A stretch of DNA of 64,000 bases. Source: Alloboseaceae bacterium BT-24-1. GTDB lineage: Bacteria; Pseudomonadota; Alphaproteobacteria; Rhizobiales; Beijerinckiaceae. The DNA is taken from NCBI GenBank assembly GCA_025846845.1, contig JAOYTL010000001.1:310001-374000 (forward strand), in the 5' to 3' direction. Shown here in pieces: positions 7,527 to 17,131 of the stretch; within the stretch, counting starts at the first letter, position 1; each line of letters opens with the position of its first letter. A program made the translations under genes and the position numbers. The notes beneath the pieces are model-generated. The model saw only the letters and a program-made list of their open reading frames with translations, ran no database searches and was not told the origin of the DNA.

Positions 7527-10067
7527 ATGACGTCGACGCTTCAGAGCCGGTCCTTGCGCATGCGGCTCTCTCGATCAGTCGGACTTGCGGCCATCATGGT
7601 GGCCGTCAGCGGTAGCGTGGTGTTCGCGCAGTCCGTACTTGTCCAAGGCAACCGTCGTGTCGATGCGGAGACGATCCGCTCCTATGTGACGGGGCAGGGT
7701 TCGAGCAACCCGCAGGAAATTCGCCAGAATCTCATGGCGACCGGCTTGTTCTCCAACGTTCAGGTCAGCCGCCGCGGCGCGCAGACCGTCGTCTCGGTCC
7801 AGGAGAACGACACGATCAATCGCGTTGCCTTCGAGGGCAACCGTCGTCTGAAGGGCGACGTCCTGCTCGGTCAGGTCCAGTCCAAGGCCCGCGGCCCGCT
7901 GAGCCAGCAGCTCATCGATGCCGACGTCGAGCGCCTCAAGGAAGTCTATCGCCGCGCCGGCTATGGCCTGGCCACGATCAGCGGCCGCATTCAGCCGCTG
8001 CCGAACGGCCGTTCGGACGTGGTCTTCACCGTCGTCGAGAGCGGCAAGACAGGCATCAAGTCGATCAACTTCTCCGGCAACGGCGCCTATTCCTCGTCGC
8101 GCCTGCGCGGCCTGATGACCTCGACCGAGTCGAACTTCCTGAGCTGGATCAAGACCTCCGACGTCTACGATCCGGACCGGATCAATTCCGACCTCGAGCT
8201 GGTTCGGCGCTACTACCTGAAGAACGGCTATGCCGACTTCCGCATCGTCTCGAGCGATGCCCGCTTCGACGATGCGGCCGGCGGCTGGGTCGTCGACGTC
8301 GCCGTCGATGAAGGCCCGCAATACAAGGTCGGCAACGTCTCGGTCGATTCCCGTCTGCGCGACGTCGATCCGGCTGCGCTGCAGTCGCTGGTCAACACCT
8401 CTGCGGGCGATACCTACAATGCCGAGGCGGTCGAGCGCTCGCTGGTCACCCTGACCACCGAGGTGGCGAAGCGCGGCTATGCTTTCGCGCAGGTTCGCCC
8501 GCGCGGCGAGCGCGACGCAGCCGGCCAGCAGATCGGCATCACCTACGTGGTCGAGGAAGGGCCGCGGGTCTATGTCGAGCGCATCAATGTGCGCGGCAAC
8601 ACCCGCACCCGCGATTATGTCGTCCGCCGCGAGCTCGATCTCGGTGAAGGCGATGCCTACAACAAGGTCTTCGTGGATCGCGCCGAGCGCCGTCTCAACA
8701 ATCTCGGCTTCTTCAACAAGGTTCGCATCACCAACGAGCCGGGCAGTGCGCCCGACCGCGTGGTCGTCAACATCGACGTCGAGGACAAGGCAACCGGCTC
8801 GTTCTCGGTTGCCGGCGGCTATTCGACCTCAGACGGTATCATCGGCGAAGTCTCGCTGTCAGAGTCGAACTTCCTCGGCCGTGGCCAGTATGTCCGCATC
8901 GCCGGCACGATGGGCCAGCGTACCCAGGGTGTCGACTTCTCGTTCACCGAGCCTTACTTCCTCGGCCACCGCATCGCGGCGGGCTTCGATCTGTTCTCGA
9001 AGTTCAACGACAACACCAATGTCGGCTACTTCGAGAGCCGTGTGACCGGCGGTCAGGTTCGTTTCTCCTTCCCGATCACGGAGGAGTTCTCGATCACGCC
9101 GCGCTACTCGATCTACACGACCGAGATCAAGATCCCGAACACCTACTCGAAGCCGTATAACGACTGTAGCTTCCCGATTGACGGCATCACGCCCGGTAGC
9201 GTGGGCGGTTCGACTGCGACCACTGCCTTCAACTGCTTGACCAACGGCGAAGCGACGGTCGCGGTCAAGGAAGCGCGCGGGACGACGCTGACCTCGCTGG
9301 TCGGCCTGAACTTCAACTACAACTCGCTCGACAACTACCAGAGCCCGCGCAACGGCTTCATCGCCGAGCTCAAGCCGGAGTTCGCGGGTGTCGGCGGCGA
9401 CTCGAAGTTCCTGCGCGTCAGCGCGGATGCACGCTACTATCGCGAGTTCCTCGAGGACTTCGTCGGTATTGCGCGCGTCCAGGCCGGCCACGTGCAGTCG
9501 ACCGGCGGTGGCGATCTGCGCATGATCGACCATTACTTCCTCGGCCCGACACTGGTGCGCGGCTTTGCGCCGTCCGGCATCGGTCCTCGCGACGTGCTCA
9601 ATGACCCGACCGGCAACGCGCTCGGCGGCACCACCTATTTCGGCGGCTCACTCGAAGTGCAGTTCCCGATCTTCGGTCTGCCGCGCGATCTTGGCCTGAA
9701 GGGCGCGGTCTTCGCCGATGCCGGTACGCTGTTCAATTACGACGGCGGCTCGAAGTCGGTTACCAATGCTGCGTTCGGGACCTGCCCAGCCGGCTCGGAA
9801 GCGCGTCAGTTCAACGTTGCGATCGTCTCGGGCTATCAGAGCAACGTGGCCTGCGTGCGCGACAAGAACGTCATCCGCTCGTCGGTCGGCGTGAGCTTGC
9901 TCTGGCAGTCGCCGCTCGGGCCGATCCGCTTCGACTACGCCTACGCTCTGTCCAAGGACGATGGCCAGTACGGCACGGCGGTTCTGCCCAACGGCCAGAC
10001 CATCACCGGCAAGTTCGGCGGCGACCGGACGCAGGCCTTCCGCTTCTCTGGCGGCGCCCGCTTCTGA
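7527..10067 (+). CDS. bamA: Outer-membrane protein assembly factor BamA
   Basis: Central Omp85-family subunit of the BAM complex that folds beta-barrel proteins into the outer membrane. The 846-aa precursor has a signal peptide (positive RSLRMRLSRS, hydrophobic core, cleavage near VFAQS), five POTRA domains over roughly residues 30-430 (for example VNRVAFEGNRRLK-like and VERINVRGNTRTRDYVVRRELDL), and a C-terminal barrel with the VRGF motif (LVRGFAPSGIGPRD) and a final aromatic, Phe. The start at 7527 gives a proper signal peptide; the frame is open further upstream to 7452. It lies in the conserved rseP-bamA-lpxD-fabZ-lpxA cluster. Confidence 0.96.
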   Translation: MTSTLQSRSLRMRLSRSVGLAAIMVAVSGSVVFAQSVLVQGNRRVDAETIRSYVTGQGSSNPQEIRQNLMATGLFSNVQVSRRGAQTVVSVQENDTINRVAFEGNRRLKGDVLLGQVQSKARGPLSQQLIDADVERLKEVYRRAGYGLATISGRIQPLPNGRSDVVFTVVESGKTGIKSINFSGNGAYSSSRLRGLMTSTESNFLSWIKTSDVYDPDRINSDLELVRRYYLKNGYADFRIVSSDARFDDAAGGWVVDVAVDEGPQYKVGNVSVDSRLRDVDPAALQSLVNTSAGDTYNAEAVERSLVTLTTEVAKRGYAFAQVRPRGERDAAGQQIGITYVVEEGPRVYVERINVRGNTRTRDYVVRRELDLGEGDAYNKVFVDRAERRLNNLGFFNKVRITNEPGSAPDRVVVNIDVEDKATGSFSVAGGYSTSDGIIGEVSLSESNFLGRGQYVRIAGTMGQRTQGVDFSFTEPYFLGHRIAAGFDLFSKFNDNTNVGYFESRVTGGQVRFSFPITEEFSITPRYSIYTTEIKIPNTYSKPYNDCSFPIDGITPGSVGGSTATTAFNCLTNGEATVAVKEARGTTLTSLVGLNFNYNSLDNYQSPRNGFIAELKPEFAGVGGDSKFLRVSADARYYREFLEDFVGIARVQAGHVQSTGGGDLRMIDHYFLGPTLVRGFAPSGIGPRDVLNDPTGNALGGTTYFGGSLEVQFPIFGLPRDLGLKGAVFADAGTLFNYDGGSKSVTNAAFGTCPAGSEARQFNVAIVSGYQSNVACVRDKNVIRSSVGVSLLWQSPLGPIRFDYAYALSKDDGQYGTAVLPNGQTITGKFGGDRTQAFRFSGGARF

Positions 10068-10070
10068 CCG

Positions 10071-10090
10071 GCGGGGCGCACGCGCCCCGC
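10071..10090 (+). other. Intercistronic hairpin between bamA and lpxD
   Basis: Perfect 8-bp GC stem GCGGGGCG/CGCCCCGC (10071-10078 with 10083-10090) with a 4-nt loop, directly after the bamA stop and 13 nt before lpxD. There is no T run, so it more likely tunes mRNA stability or partial read-through than ends the operon. Confidence 0.45.
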
Positions 10091-10103
10091 AACGGATCAT
10101 CTT

Positions 10104-11168
10104 ATGGCAGATCCCAGTTTCTTTCCGATCGCGACCTCGCTGTCTTTCAGCGAGGTCGCTTCCTTGTCGAGTACCGCCCTGCCGGAGGGCGTCGATCCGG
10201 ACCGCCGGGTCGAGGGCGTGGCGCCGCTCGAGACGGCTGGCGGCAGCGACGCCGCCTATATGGACAATCCGAAATATGTCGCCGCGCTGGCCGCGACATC
10301 GGCCGGGCTCTGCTTCGTTTCACCGCGCTTTGCCGCACGCGTGCCGGCCGGAACGGTCGCCCTGGTCACTCCGGCGCCCTATCATGCTTTCGCCAGACTG
10401 CTCTCGGTCTTCCATCCGCAGGCATTGCGGCCAAGCTCGATGTTCGGCTCGGCCGGCGTTGCACCAGGCGCCCTCGTACATGCGACGGCGAAGCTCGAGG
10501 CCGATGTCACGGTCGATCCTGGTGCAGTGATCGGCCCCGGCGCTGAGATCGGCGCCGGCACGGTGATCGGACCGCATGCCGTGATCGGCCCACAGGTCCG
10601 GATCGGACGGCAATGTTCGATCGGCGCCGGCTCGACGCTGCAGGCGGCCCTGATCGGTAATCGCGTCATCATTCACCCCGGCGCACGGATCGGCCAGGAC
10701 GGCTTTGGCTTCGCCATGGGGCCGAAGGGCCACATGAAGGTGCCCCAGATTGGCCGCGTAATCATCCAGGACGATGTCGAGATTGGCGCCAACACGACGA
10801 TCGATCGCGGCGCCAGCCGCGATACGGTGATCGGCGAAGGCACCAAGATCGATAATCTCGTGCAGATCGGTCATAACTGTGTCGTCGGACGGCATTGCGT
10901 GATCTGTGCCCAGGTCGGCATGGCCGGATCCAGCACGCTGGAGGATTTTGCCGTGCTCGGCGGCCAGGTCGGACTGGCGGGACATCTGACTGTCGGGATG
11001 GGCGCGCAGATCGCGGCGCAGAGCGGCGTTGCCGGCGACATCCCGCGCGGAACTCGCTATGGCGGCTCGCCGGCGCAGCCCGCGCTGAGCTGGGCGCGGG
11101 AGATCGCGCTGCTCAAGCAATTGGTTGCCAAGCGCGGCAAAGGCCCGGCTGGCGGCGAAAACGCTTGA
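10104..11168 (+). CDS. lpxD: UDP-3-O-acylglucosamine N-acyltransferase LpxD
   Basis: Third step of lipid A synthesis: N-acylation of UDP-3-O-acyl-glucosamine from acyl-ACP. The 354-aa protein has the N-terminal uridine-binding domain (about residues 1-100) followed by a left-handed beta-helix of hexapeptide repeats (ADVTVDPGAVIGPGAEIGAG and onward), with the catalytic His expected in DNLVQIGHNCVVG, and a C-terminal helical tail. It works directly after LpxA and LpxC; lpxA is two genes downstream, lpxC is not in this window. Confidence 0.96.
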   Translation: MADPSFFPIATSLSFSEVASLSSTALPEGVDPDRRVEGVAPLETAGGSDAAYMDNPKYVAALAATSAGLCFVSPRFAARVPAGTVALVTPAPYHAFARLLSVFHPQALRPSSMFGSAGVAPGALVHATAKLEADVTVDPGAVIGPGAEIGAGTVIGPHAVIGPQVRIGRQCSIGAGSTLQAALIGNRVIIHPGARIGQDGFGFAMGPKGHMKVPQIGRVIIQDDVEIGANTTIDRGASRDTVIGEGTKIDNLVQIGHNCVVGRHCVICAQVGMAGSSTLEDFAVLGGQVGLAGHLTVGMGAQIAAQSGVAGDIPRGTRYGGSPAQPALSWAREIALLKQLVAKRGKGPAGGENA

Positions 11169-11259
11169 TCTCACGCCGTCTTCCGGCAAAACCAGCTTTT
11201 CATGACGGGTGGTGGCGAACGCCCCGCGTGACCGCGGGCGTCCGAGGAGAAACGACACG

Positions 11260-11718
11260 ATGACGGATGCGACGAAAGCGCTCGGCGTGGCCGATATACA
11301 GAAGATCATGGCCTGCATCCCGCATCGCTATCCGTTCCTGCTGGTCGACAAGGTCGTAGAGATCGACGGAGATGCGTCCGGCGTCGGCATCAAGAATGTC
11401 ACCTTCAACGAGCCGCAGTTTACCGGTCACTTTCCTGGCCGGCCGGTCTTTCCGGGCGTGCTGATGATCGAGGCCATGGCGCAGACTGCCGGCGTGCTCG
11501 TCGTCAGCGCGCGTGGCAGCGAGGAGCTTGCGGTTACCACCGTGCTGTTCACCACGATCGACAAGGCCAAGTTTCGCAAGCCCGTCATTCCGGGCGACAC
11601 GCTGCGCTTCCACCTCACCAAGCTGGCGCATAAGCGCAATATCTGGTTCTACCGTGGCGAGGCCAGGGTCGACGGCGTGCTCGTCGCCGAGGCCGAGCTC
11701 TCGGCGATGGTCGTGTGA
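11260..11718 (+). CDS. fabZ: 3-hydroxyacyl-[acyl-carrier-protein] dehydratase FabZ
   Basis: Hot-dog-fold dehydratase of type II fatty-acid synthesis, competing with LpxA and LpxD for 3-hydroxyacyl-ACP. The 152-aa product has the IPHRYPFLLVDKV motif and the catalytic pair in HFPGRPVFPGVLMIEAMAQ (His and Glu). The ATG at 11260 has GAGGAGA upstream and the usual length; an in-frame extension to 11209 is not supported. Its stop overlaps a GTG codon in the lpxA frame. Confidence 0.96.
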   Translation: MTDATKALGVADIQKIMACIPHRYPFLLVDKVVEIDGDASGVGIKNVTFNEPQFTGHFPGRPVFPGVLMIEAMAQTAGVLVVSARGSEELAVTTVLFTTIDKAKFRKPVIPGDTLRFHLTKLAHKRNIWFYRGEARVDGVLVAEAELSAMVV

Positions 11719-11732
11719 GCAAGGGGATCGCG

Positions 11733-12581
11733 ATGCACGCCCCCGTTTCAGGCCAGACGCAGGATTCCGCCATGAGCACCTCGATCCATCCGATGGCGAT
11801 CGTCGACCCGGCAGCCAAGCTGGGCGCAGGCGTCAAGATCGGCCCGTTCTGTACGATTGGCCCGGATGTCACCCTTGGTGACGGCGTCGAGTTGATCAGC
11901 CATGTCGTGGTGGCGGGCCTTACGACGATCGGTCCACGCACCAAGATCTATCCTTTCGCCTCGATCGGCCATCCGCCGCAGGATCTGAAGTACAAGGGTG
12001 AACCGTCGACGCTGACGATCGGCGCCGATTGCGTGATCCGCGAAGGCGTGACGATGAATCCGGGCACCGAAGGCGGCGGCATGAAGACCGTCGTCGGCGA
12101 CCGCGGGTTGTTCCTGGCCAATTCCCATGTCGGCCATGACAGCATCATCGGCAACAATGTCATCTTCTCCAACAATGTGATGTGCGCCGGGCATGTGACC
12201 GTCGGCGACTTCGTCATCGTCAGCGGTGGTACCGGCCTGCAGCAGTTCGTCCGGATCGGCGATCACGCCTTCATCGGCGGCGGCTCGGGGGTTCTGCTCG
12301 ACGTCATCCCGTTCGGGATGGTGCGCGACAACCCGGCCCATCTCGCCGGCCTCAACCTCGTCGGTCTCAAGCGGCGCGGCTTCTCCCGCGAGCAGATTCA
12401 CGAGTTGCGCCGCGCCTATCGCCTGCTGTTTGCCGATGAGGGCACGCTTTCGGAGCGGGTCGAGGACGTCGCCAGCGAGTTTGCCGAGCATCCGCTGATC
12501 CACGAGATCCTCGACTTCATCCGTGCCGGCGGCGATCGGGGCATCTGCGTGCCGCGCGACGTGAACGCGCCCGAGCGGTGA
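11733..12581 (+). CDS. lpxA: Acyl-ACP--UDP-N-acetylglucosamine O-acyltransferase LpxA
   Basis: First step of lipid A synthesis: transfers a 3-hydroxyacyl chain from ACP to UDP-GlcNAc. A hexapeptide left-handed beta-helix begins at IHPMAIVDPAAKLGAGVKIGPF; the catalytic-His region is NSHVGHDSIIGNN, and the C-terminal helical domain carries GLKRRGFSREQIHELRRAYRLLF. Three starts are possible: GTG 11715 (overlapping the fabZ stop), ATG 11733, and ATG 11772, which gives 269 aa, nearest the family norm. I chose 11733 (282 aa) because AAGGGG lies 6 nt upstream of it. The stop overlaps lpxI by 4 nt. Confidence 0.94.
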   Translation: MHAPVSGQTQDSAMSTSIHPMAIVDPAAKLGAGVKIGPFCTIGPDVTLGDGVELISHVVVAGLTTIGPRTKIYPFASIGHPPQDLKYKGEPSTLTIGADCVIREGVTMNPGTEGGGMKTVVGDRGLFLANSHVGHDSIIGNNVIFSNNVMCAGHVTVGDFVIVSGGTGLQQFVRIGDHAFIGGGSGVLLDVIPFGMVRDNPAHLAGLNLVGLKRRGFSREQIHELRRAYRLLFADEGTLSERVEDVASEFAEHPLIHEILDFIRAGGDRGICVPRDVNAPER

Positions 12582-13447
12582 GTACAGAGCTGGCCGACGT
12601 AACTCGCCGGCCGCAGGGTCGGCGCATCGCCGTTCTGGCTGGCCGTGGCGAATATCCGTTGCGGGTCGCGAGCGCCGCCGCCGCACAGGGGGCGAGCGTC
12701 TATGTCGCCGTGCTCTCTGGTGCAGGCAATCCGGCCGATTACGCTGCCTACGACGCCAGGGAATATCGCCTGGGCCAGCTCGGGCGCTTCCTCGATGAGA
12801 TCAAGCGCCGCGAGATCGGCGAGATCGTCATGGTCGGTGCTTTGCCCCGGCCGAGCTTCGGTGCGCTCGCGCCGGAGCTGTCGACGCTGAAATATCTGCC
12901 GCATTTCGCCCGTGCCTTTCAGGGCGGTGACGATCACCTGCTGCGCGGCGTCGTGAGCTTCTTCGAGGGGCAGGGACTGCGCGTGCTCGGGCCGGCCGAT
13001 ATTGCGCCCGATCTCGTTGCTCCTGTCGGGAGCCTGGGGCGCCACAAACCGTCGCCGATCGCGCGCGAGGCGATCGCGACCGGCTTCAACCTGCTCGCGG
13101 CGCTTTCGCCCTTCGATATCGGACAGGCGGCGATCATCGCCGACCATCGCGTCGTCGCCGTCGAGGCAGCCGAAGGCACCGACGCGATGATCGAACGCGT
13201 CGCCAGGCTCGTCCAGGCCGGGCGCCTCAAGCCCGGCAAGGGCGATGGCGTCCTCATCAAGGCGCCGAAGCTTGGGCAGGATCTGCGCGTCGACATGCCG
13301 GCGATTGGTCCGGATACGGTCGCGCGCGTGGCGGCAGCCGGCCTCGCCGGAATCGCGGTCAAGGCAGGCAGCGTCATGATCGGCGACCGGGATCGGCTGG
13401 CGACGCTCGCGGATGCGTCGGGCCTGTTCATCGAGGGCGTGGCGTGA
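12578..13447 (+). CDS. lpxI: UDP-2,3-diacylglucosamine diphosphatase LpxI
   Basis: Hydrolyses UDP-2,3-diacylglucosamine to lipid X and UMP, the step done by LpxH in enterobacteria; LpxI (PF06230, formerly DUF1009) replaces it in alphaproteobacteria. The 289-aa protein has the N-terminal AVLAGRGEYPLRVASAA domain and a C-terminal domain with GFNLLAALSPFDIGQAAII and the closing GKGDGVLIKAPKLGQD and GIAVKAGSVMI motifs. GTG start inside the lpxA stop (GTGA), and its own stop overlaps lpxB the same way, so lpxA-lpxI-lpxB are translationally coupled. Confidence 0.93.
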   Translation: MSTELADVTRRPQGRRIAVLAGRGEYPLRVASAAAAQGASVYVAVLSGAGNPADYAAYDAREYRLGQLGRFLDEIKRREIGEIVMVGALPRPSFGALAPELSTLKYLPHFARAFQGGDDHLLRGVVSFFEGQGLRVLGPADIAPDLVAPVGSLGRHKPSPIAREAIATGFNLLAALSPFDIGQAAIIADHRVVAVEAAEGTDAMIERVARLVQAGRLKPGKGDGVLIKAPKLGQDLRVDMPAIGPDTVARVAAAGLAGIAVKAGSVMIGDRDRLATLADASGLFIEGVA

Positions 13448-14619
13448 CCCGCCCTTTCAGGCTCTTCATCGTTGCCGGCGAAGCGTCGGGCGATGCGCTC
13501 GGCGCGCGCTTCGTCGCGCGGCTGCGCGAGGTGCTGGGCGAGCGGCCGCTCGAGCTGTCGGGCGTCGGCGGCGAAGCACTGATCGCGGAGGGGCTGCACA
13601 GCGTCTTCCCGCAGGAGGACATCGCCGTGATGGGCTTCGGTCCGGTGGTTGCGCGTCTGCCGCTACTTCTGCGTCGCATCTCGGATACGGCGCGCGCCGC
13701 AGTGGCCTTCAAGCCCGACCTGGTGCTCACCATCGACGCGCCCGATTTCAGCCTGCGCGTCGCGAAGAAGGTGAGGCAGCTCGCCCCGGCCGCGCCGATC
13801 GCGCACTGGGTCTGCCCGAGCGTCTGGGCCTGGCGTCAGGGGCGGGCGAAACGGATGCGGCCGCATGTCGACCGGATCCTGGCGCTGCTGCCGTTCGAGC
13901 CGGCGGCGCTGGAGCGGCTCGGCGGGCCGCAGACCGTCTATGTCGGCCACCCGCTGATCGAGCGGCTGGAGGATTATCGGCCGGGACCTGACGAGATTGC
14001 GCGCCGCGACGATGTCGAGGCCCCGACCATCCTGGTCCTGCCCGGCAGCCGGCGCTCGGAGATCAGGCATCTGCTGCCGCCCTTTGGCCAGGCAGTCGCG
14101 CTGGTCGCCCAGCGATTGCCACAGGCCTGCTTCATCCTCCCCGCCGTCCCGCGTCTGGTGGAGGAGATCAAGGCGCTTACAGCCGACTGGCGCATCAAGC
14201 CGGAGATCGTCACCGGCGAGCCCGCGAAGCTGGCGGCATTCCGACAGGCTCGGGCGGCGCTGGCCGCTTCGGGCACCGTGACGCTCGAGCTCGCTCTGGC
14301 GCAGGTGCCGACGGTCGCAGCCTATCGCGGAGCCGGCTGGGAGGCCGTTCTGGCGCGGCGCCTGATCAAGCTGCCGACCGTGATCCTGCCGAATCTGATC
14401 ATCGGCGAAAGCGTCGTGCCGGAGTTCATTCAGGATGAGGCTTCGCCTCGGGCCCTCGCAGAGGCGCTGCTTGCGGCGGTGGCCGAAGGGCCCGCGCGCC
14501 AGCGCCAGCTCGACGGCTTCGCGACGGTCGAGCGGAACATGCGCAGTGCCGGGCCGAGGCCGGCAGCGAACGCCGTCAGCGCGGCGCTCGCCCTCGTTCG
14601 GGAGCCGGCAAGCGGCTGA
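13444..14619 (+). CDS. lpxB: Lipid-A-disaccharide synthase LpxB
   Basis: GT19 inverting glycosyltransferase that joins UDP-2,3-diacylglucosamine to lipid X, forming the lipid A disaccharide at the inner membrane. The 391-aa protein starts with FIVAGEASGDALGARF (VAGEASGD signature) and contains CPSVWAWRQGR and LVLPGSRRSEI with the UDP-binding C-terminal half (LALAQVPTVAAYR). GTG start in a 4-nt overlap with lpxI. It ends the envelope cluster; the next gene is convergent, 7 nt away. lpxK is not seen here. Confidence 0.95.
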   Translation: MTRPFRLFIVAGEASGDALGARFVARLREVLGERPLELSGVGGEALIAEGLHSVFPQEDIAVMGFGPVVARLPLLLRRISDTARAAVAFKPDLVLTIDAPDFSLRVAKKVRQLAPAAPIAHWVCPSVWAWRQGRAKRMRPHVDRILALLPFEPAALERLGGPQTVYVGHPLIERLEDYRPGPDEIARRDDVEAPTILVLPGSRRSEIRHLLPPFGQAVALVAQRLPQACFILPAVPRLVEEIKALTADWRIKPEIVTGEPAKLAAFRQARAALAASGTVTLELALAQVPTVAAYRGAGWEAVLARRLIKLPTVILPNLIIGESVVPEFIQDEASPRALAEALLAAVAEGPARQRQLDGFATVERNMRSAGPRPAANAVSAALALVREPASG

Positions 14620-14626
14620 TAGTCGA

Positions 14627-15619
14627 CTATTCGACGACTGCGCCGGACGCCTTGGCGATCGGAGCCCATTTCGCCAGCTCGGCCTTGACGTGCTCGCCGA
14701 GCGCCTCCGGCGTCGAGCCGACGATGACGGCGCTGATATCCTCCAGACGCTGCTTCACATGTGCGTCTTTCACGGCCGCATTGGCGGTCGCGTTGAGCTT
14801 GTCGACGATCGGGCGCGGCATGTTGGCCGGGCCGAACAGCGCGTTCCAGGTATAGGTCTCGTAGCCGGCAAGTCCGCCCTCGGCGATGGTCGGCAGGTCA
14901 GGGAACGAGGCGACGCGTTCCTTGGTGGTGACGCCGATGGCGCGCAATTGGCCGCTGCGGATGAACTGGGCCGAGGAGGGCAGGTTGTCGAACATGATCG
15001 GCACGGCGCCGGAAACGACATCGTTCAGCGCCGGGCCGGCACCGCGATAAGGCACATGGTTCATGCTGACGCCGCCGAGCGACTTGAACAGCTCGCCGGA
15101 GAGATGCAGCGGCGTGCCGACGCCGGAGGAGGCGTAGGAGTACTTGCCCGGATTGTCCTTCAGCAGCTTGATCACCTCCGGCACGGTCTTCGCCGGGAAG
15201 CTCGGATGCACGACCATGACGTTCGGCACCACCGCCAGCAGCGAGATCGGCGTGAAGTCCTTGACGGCGTCGAAGGTCACGGTCTTCAGGATCGCCGGGT
15301 TTAGCGCATGGGTCGCGATCGTGCCCATCAGAATCGTGTAGCCGTCAGGCGTGGCCCGGGCGACCGCCGTCGAGCCGATATTGCCACCGGCGCCGGCGCG
15401 ATTGTCGATCACGAAGGACTGGCCTAGCAGCTCGCCCATCTTCTGGCCGACGAGGCGTGCGACGATGTCGGTCGAGCCGCCGGCGGCGAAGGGCACGATC
15501 AGCGAAATCGGCCGCGTCGGAAACGGTGCCTGGGCGGACAGGGAGCCGGCCGCGCCGACGAAGGGCAGGGCGGAGGCACCGGCAAGGAAGCCGCGGCGGC
15601 TGAGGCCTTCTTTCGACAT
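14627..15619 (-). CDS. Tripartite tricarboxylate transporter (TctC/Bug) substrate-binding protein
   Basis: Periplasmic solute-binding protein of the Bug/TctC family, which usually feeds carboxylates to a TctAB membrane pair. The 330-aa precursor has a twin-arginine signal (SRRGFLAGASALPFVGAAG, cleavage near SAQA) followed by the family start FPTRPISLIVPFAAGGSTDIVAR and the GANIG-like AGAGGNIGSTAVA loop. The ATG at 15619 has GGAGAGG 10 nt upstream; a TTG two codons earlier is less likely. No tctA or tctB lies nearby, so it is an orphan, as most Bug proteins are. Ligand unknown. Confidence 0.9.
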   Translation of the reverse strand: MSKEGLSRRGFLAGASALPFVGAAGSLSAQAPFPTRPISLIVPFAAGGSTDIVARLVGQKMGELLGQSFVIDNRAGAGGNIGSTAVARATPDGYTILMGTIATHALNPAILKTVTFDAVKDFTPISLLAVVPNVMVVHPSFPAKTVPEVIKLLKDNPGKYSYASSGVGTPLHLSGELFKSLGGVSMNHVPYRGAGPALNDVVSGAVPIMFDNLPSSAQFIRSGQLRAIGVTTKERVASFPDLPTIAEGGLAGYETYTWNALFGPANMPRPIVDKLNATANAAVKDAHVKQRLEDISAVIVGSTPEALGEHVKAELAKWAPIAKASGAVVE

Positions 15620-15841
15620 GAGCAATGAACCTCTCCGAGACCGGTATGCCGGTCTCTCATTCTTCGTTTGGAGACGGATTCACCGAACAGGCCTCTGGCC
15701 TGATCAGATCCGGCTCTAGCGGGTCGGCGACTGTAGCGCGCGGAACGCAGCCGTCATGTGCGTTGGATGCATCAATGGGTAGAAACAATAAAGGCCGCGA
15801 CGGGTTTCGTCGCGGCCTCGCTTGTCTCGAGGCCGGGCTGT

Positions 15842-17131
15842 TCAGCGGCGGCCGATCGGCGTGTAGTCGCGCTTGGGCGCACCGGTATAGAGCTGGCGCG
15901 GGCGGCCGATGCGCTGGGACGGATCCTCGATCATTTCCTTCCACTGCGCGATCCAGCCGACGGTGCGCGCGAGTGCGAACAGCACCGTGAACATCGAGGT
16001 CGGGAAGCCCATCGCCTTCAAGGTGATGCCCGAATAGAAATCGATGTTCGGGTAGAGCTTCTTCTCGATGAAGTATTCGTCGTGCAGGGCAATGCGCTCC
16101 AGCTCCATGGCGACGTCGAGCAGCGGGTCGTCCTTGATCCCGAGCTCGTTCAGCACCTCATGCGTTGTCTTCTGCATGATCTTGGCGCGCGGATCGTAGT
16201 TCTTGTAGACCCGGTGACCAAAGCCCATCAGGCGGAACGGATCGTTCTTGTCCTTGGCCTTGGCGATGTATTTCGGGATGTTGTCGACGCTGCCGATCTC
16301 CTCGAGCATCTTCAGCGCCGCCTCATTGGCGCCGCCATGCGCCGGACCCCACAGGCAAGCGACACCGGCCGCGATGCAGGCGAAGGGGTTGGCGCCGGAC
16401 GAGCCGGCGAGCCTGACCGTCGATGTCGAAGCATTCTGCTCATGATCAGCGTGCAGGATGAAGATGCGGTCCATCGCGCGCGAAAGCACCGGATTGACCT
16501 TGTACTCCTCGGCCGGCACGGCAAAGCACATGCGCAGGAAGTTCGAGGTGTAGTCGAGCGAGTTGAGCGGATACACGAAGGGCTGGCCGATCGTGTACTT
16601 GTAGGCCATCGCCGCCAGTGTCGGCATCTTCGCGATCATCCGCATCGAGGCGATCATCCGCTGCTGCGGATCGGAAATGTCGGTCGAGTCGTGATAAAAG
16701 GCCGACATCGCGCCGACCGAGGCCACCATCACAGCCATCGGGTGCGCATCGCGGCGGAAGCCCTGGAAGAAGCGGGCCATTTGCTCGTGCACCATGGTGT
16801 GGCGCGTGACGCGGTAGTCGAAATCCGCCTTCTGCGCAGCGGTCGGCAACTCGCCGTAAAGCAGGAGATAGCAGGTCTCGAGGAAGTCGCCGTGCTCGGC
16901 GAGCTGCTCGATCGGGAAGCCGCGATAGAGCAGGACGCCCTCGTCGCCGTCGATATAAGTGATCTGCGACTCGCAGCTCGCCGTCGAGGTGAAGCCGGGG
17001 TCGTATGTGAACATCCCGGTCTGGCCGTAGAGCTTGCCGATGTCGATGACCGACGGCCCGATCGAACCCGTTTTGACCGGCATGTCGACGGCCTTGCCCT
17101 CGACAGTCAACTGACTGGTAGTTCCGCTCAT
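15842..17131 (-). CDS. gltA: Citrate synthase (type II, Gram-negative hexameric class)
   Basis: Condenses acetyl-CoA with oxaloacetate at the entry to the TCA cycle. At 429 aa it matches the NADH-sensitive Gram-negative class with an N-terminal beta-domain (TVEGKAVDMPVKTGSIGPSVID). The active-site regions are present: HADHEQNASTSTVRLAGSS, WGPAHGGANEAALKML and MGFGHRVYKNYDPRA, containing the two catalytic His residues, and the catalytic Asp lies in PNIDFYSG. It is monocistronic, with gltX upstream on the same strand after a 270-nt gap. Confidence 0.97.
   Translation of the reverse strand: MSGTTSQLTVEGKAVDMPVKTGSIGPSVIDIGKLYGQTGMFTYDPGFTSTASCESQITYIDGDEGVLLYRGFPIEQLAEHGDFLETCYLLLYGELPTAAQKADFDYRVTRHTMVHEQMARFFQGFRRDAHPMAVMVASVGAMSAFYHDSTDISDPQQRMIASMRMIAKMPTLAAMAYKYTIGQPFVYPLNSLDYTSNFLRMCFAVPAEEYKVNPVLSRAMDRIFILHADHEQNASTSTVRLAGSSGANPFACIAAGVACLWGPAHGGANEAALKMLEEIGSVDNIPKYIAKAKDKNDPFRLMGFGHRVYKNYDPRAKIMQKTTHEVLNELGIKDDPLLDVAMELERIALHDEYFIEKKLYPNIDFYSGITLKAMGFPTSMFTVLFALARTVGWIAQWKEMIEDPSQRIGRPRQLYTGAPKRDYTPIGRR

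Noticed and set aside
14627..17131. TctC-type binding protein and citrate synthase as a citrate-utilisation unit
   Set aside because: The two genes are same-strand but separated by a gap of more than 200 nt, there is no tctAB, and gltA in this position is the housekeeping enzyme. The link is not supported.
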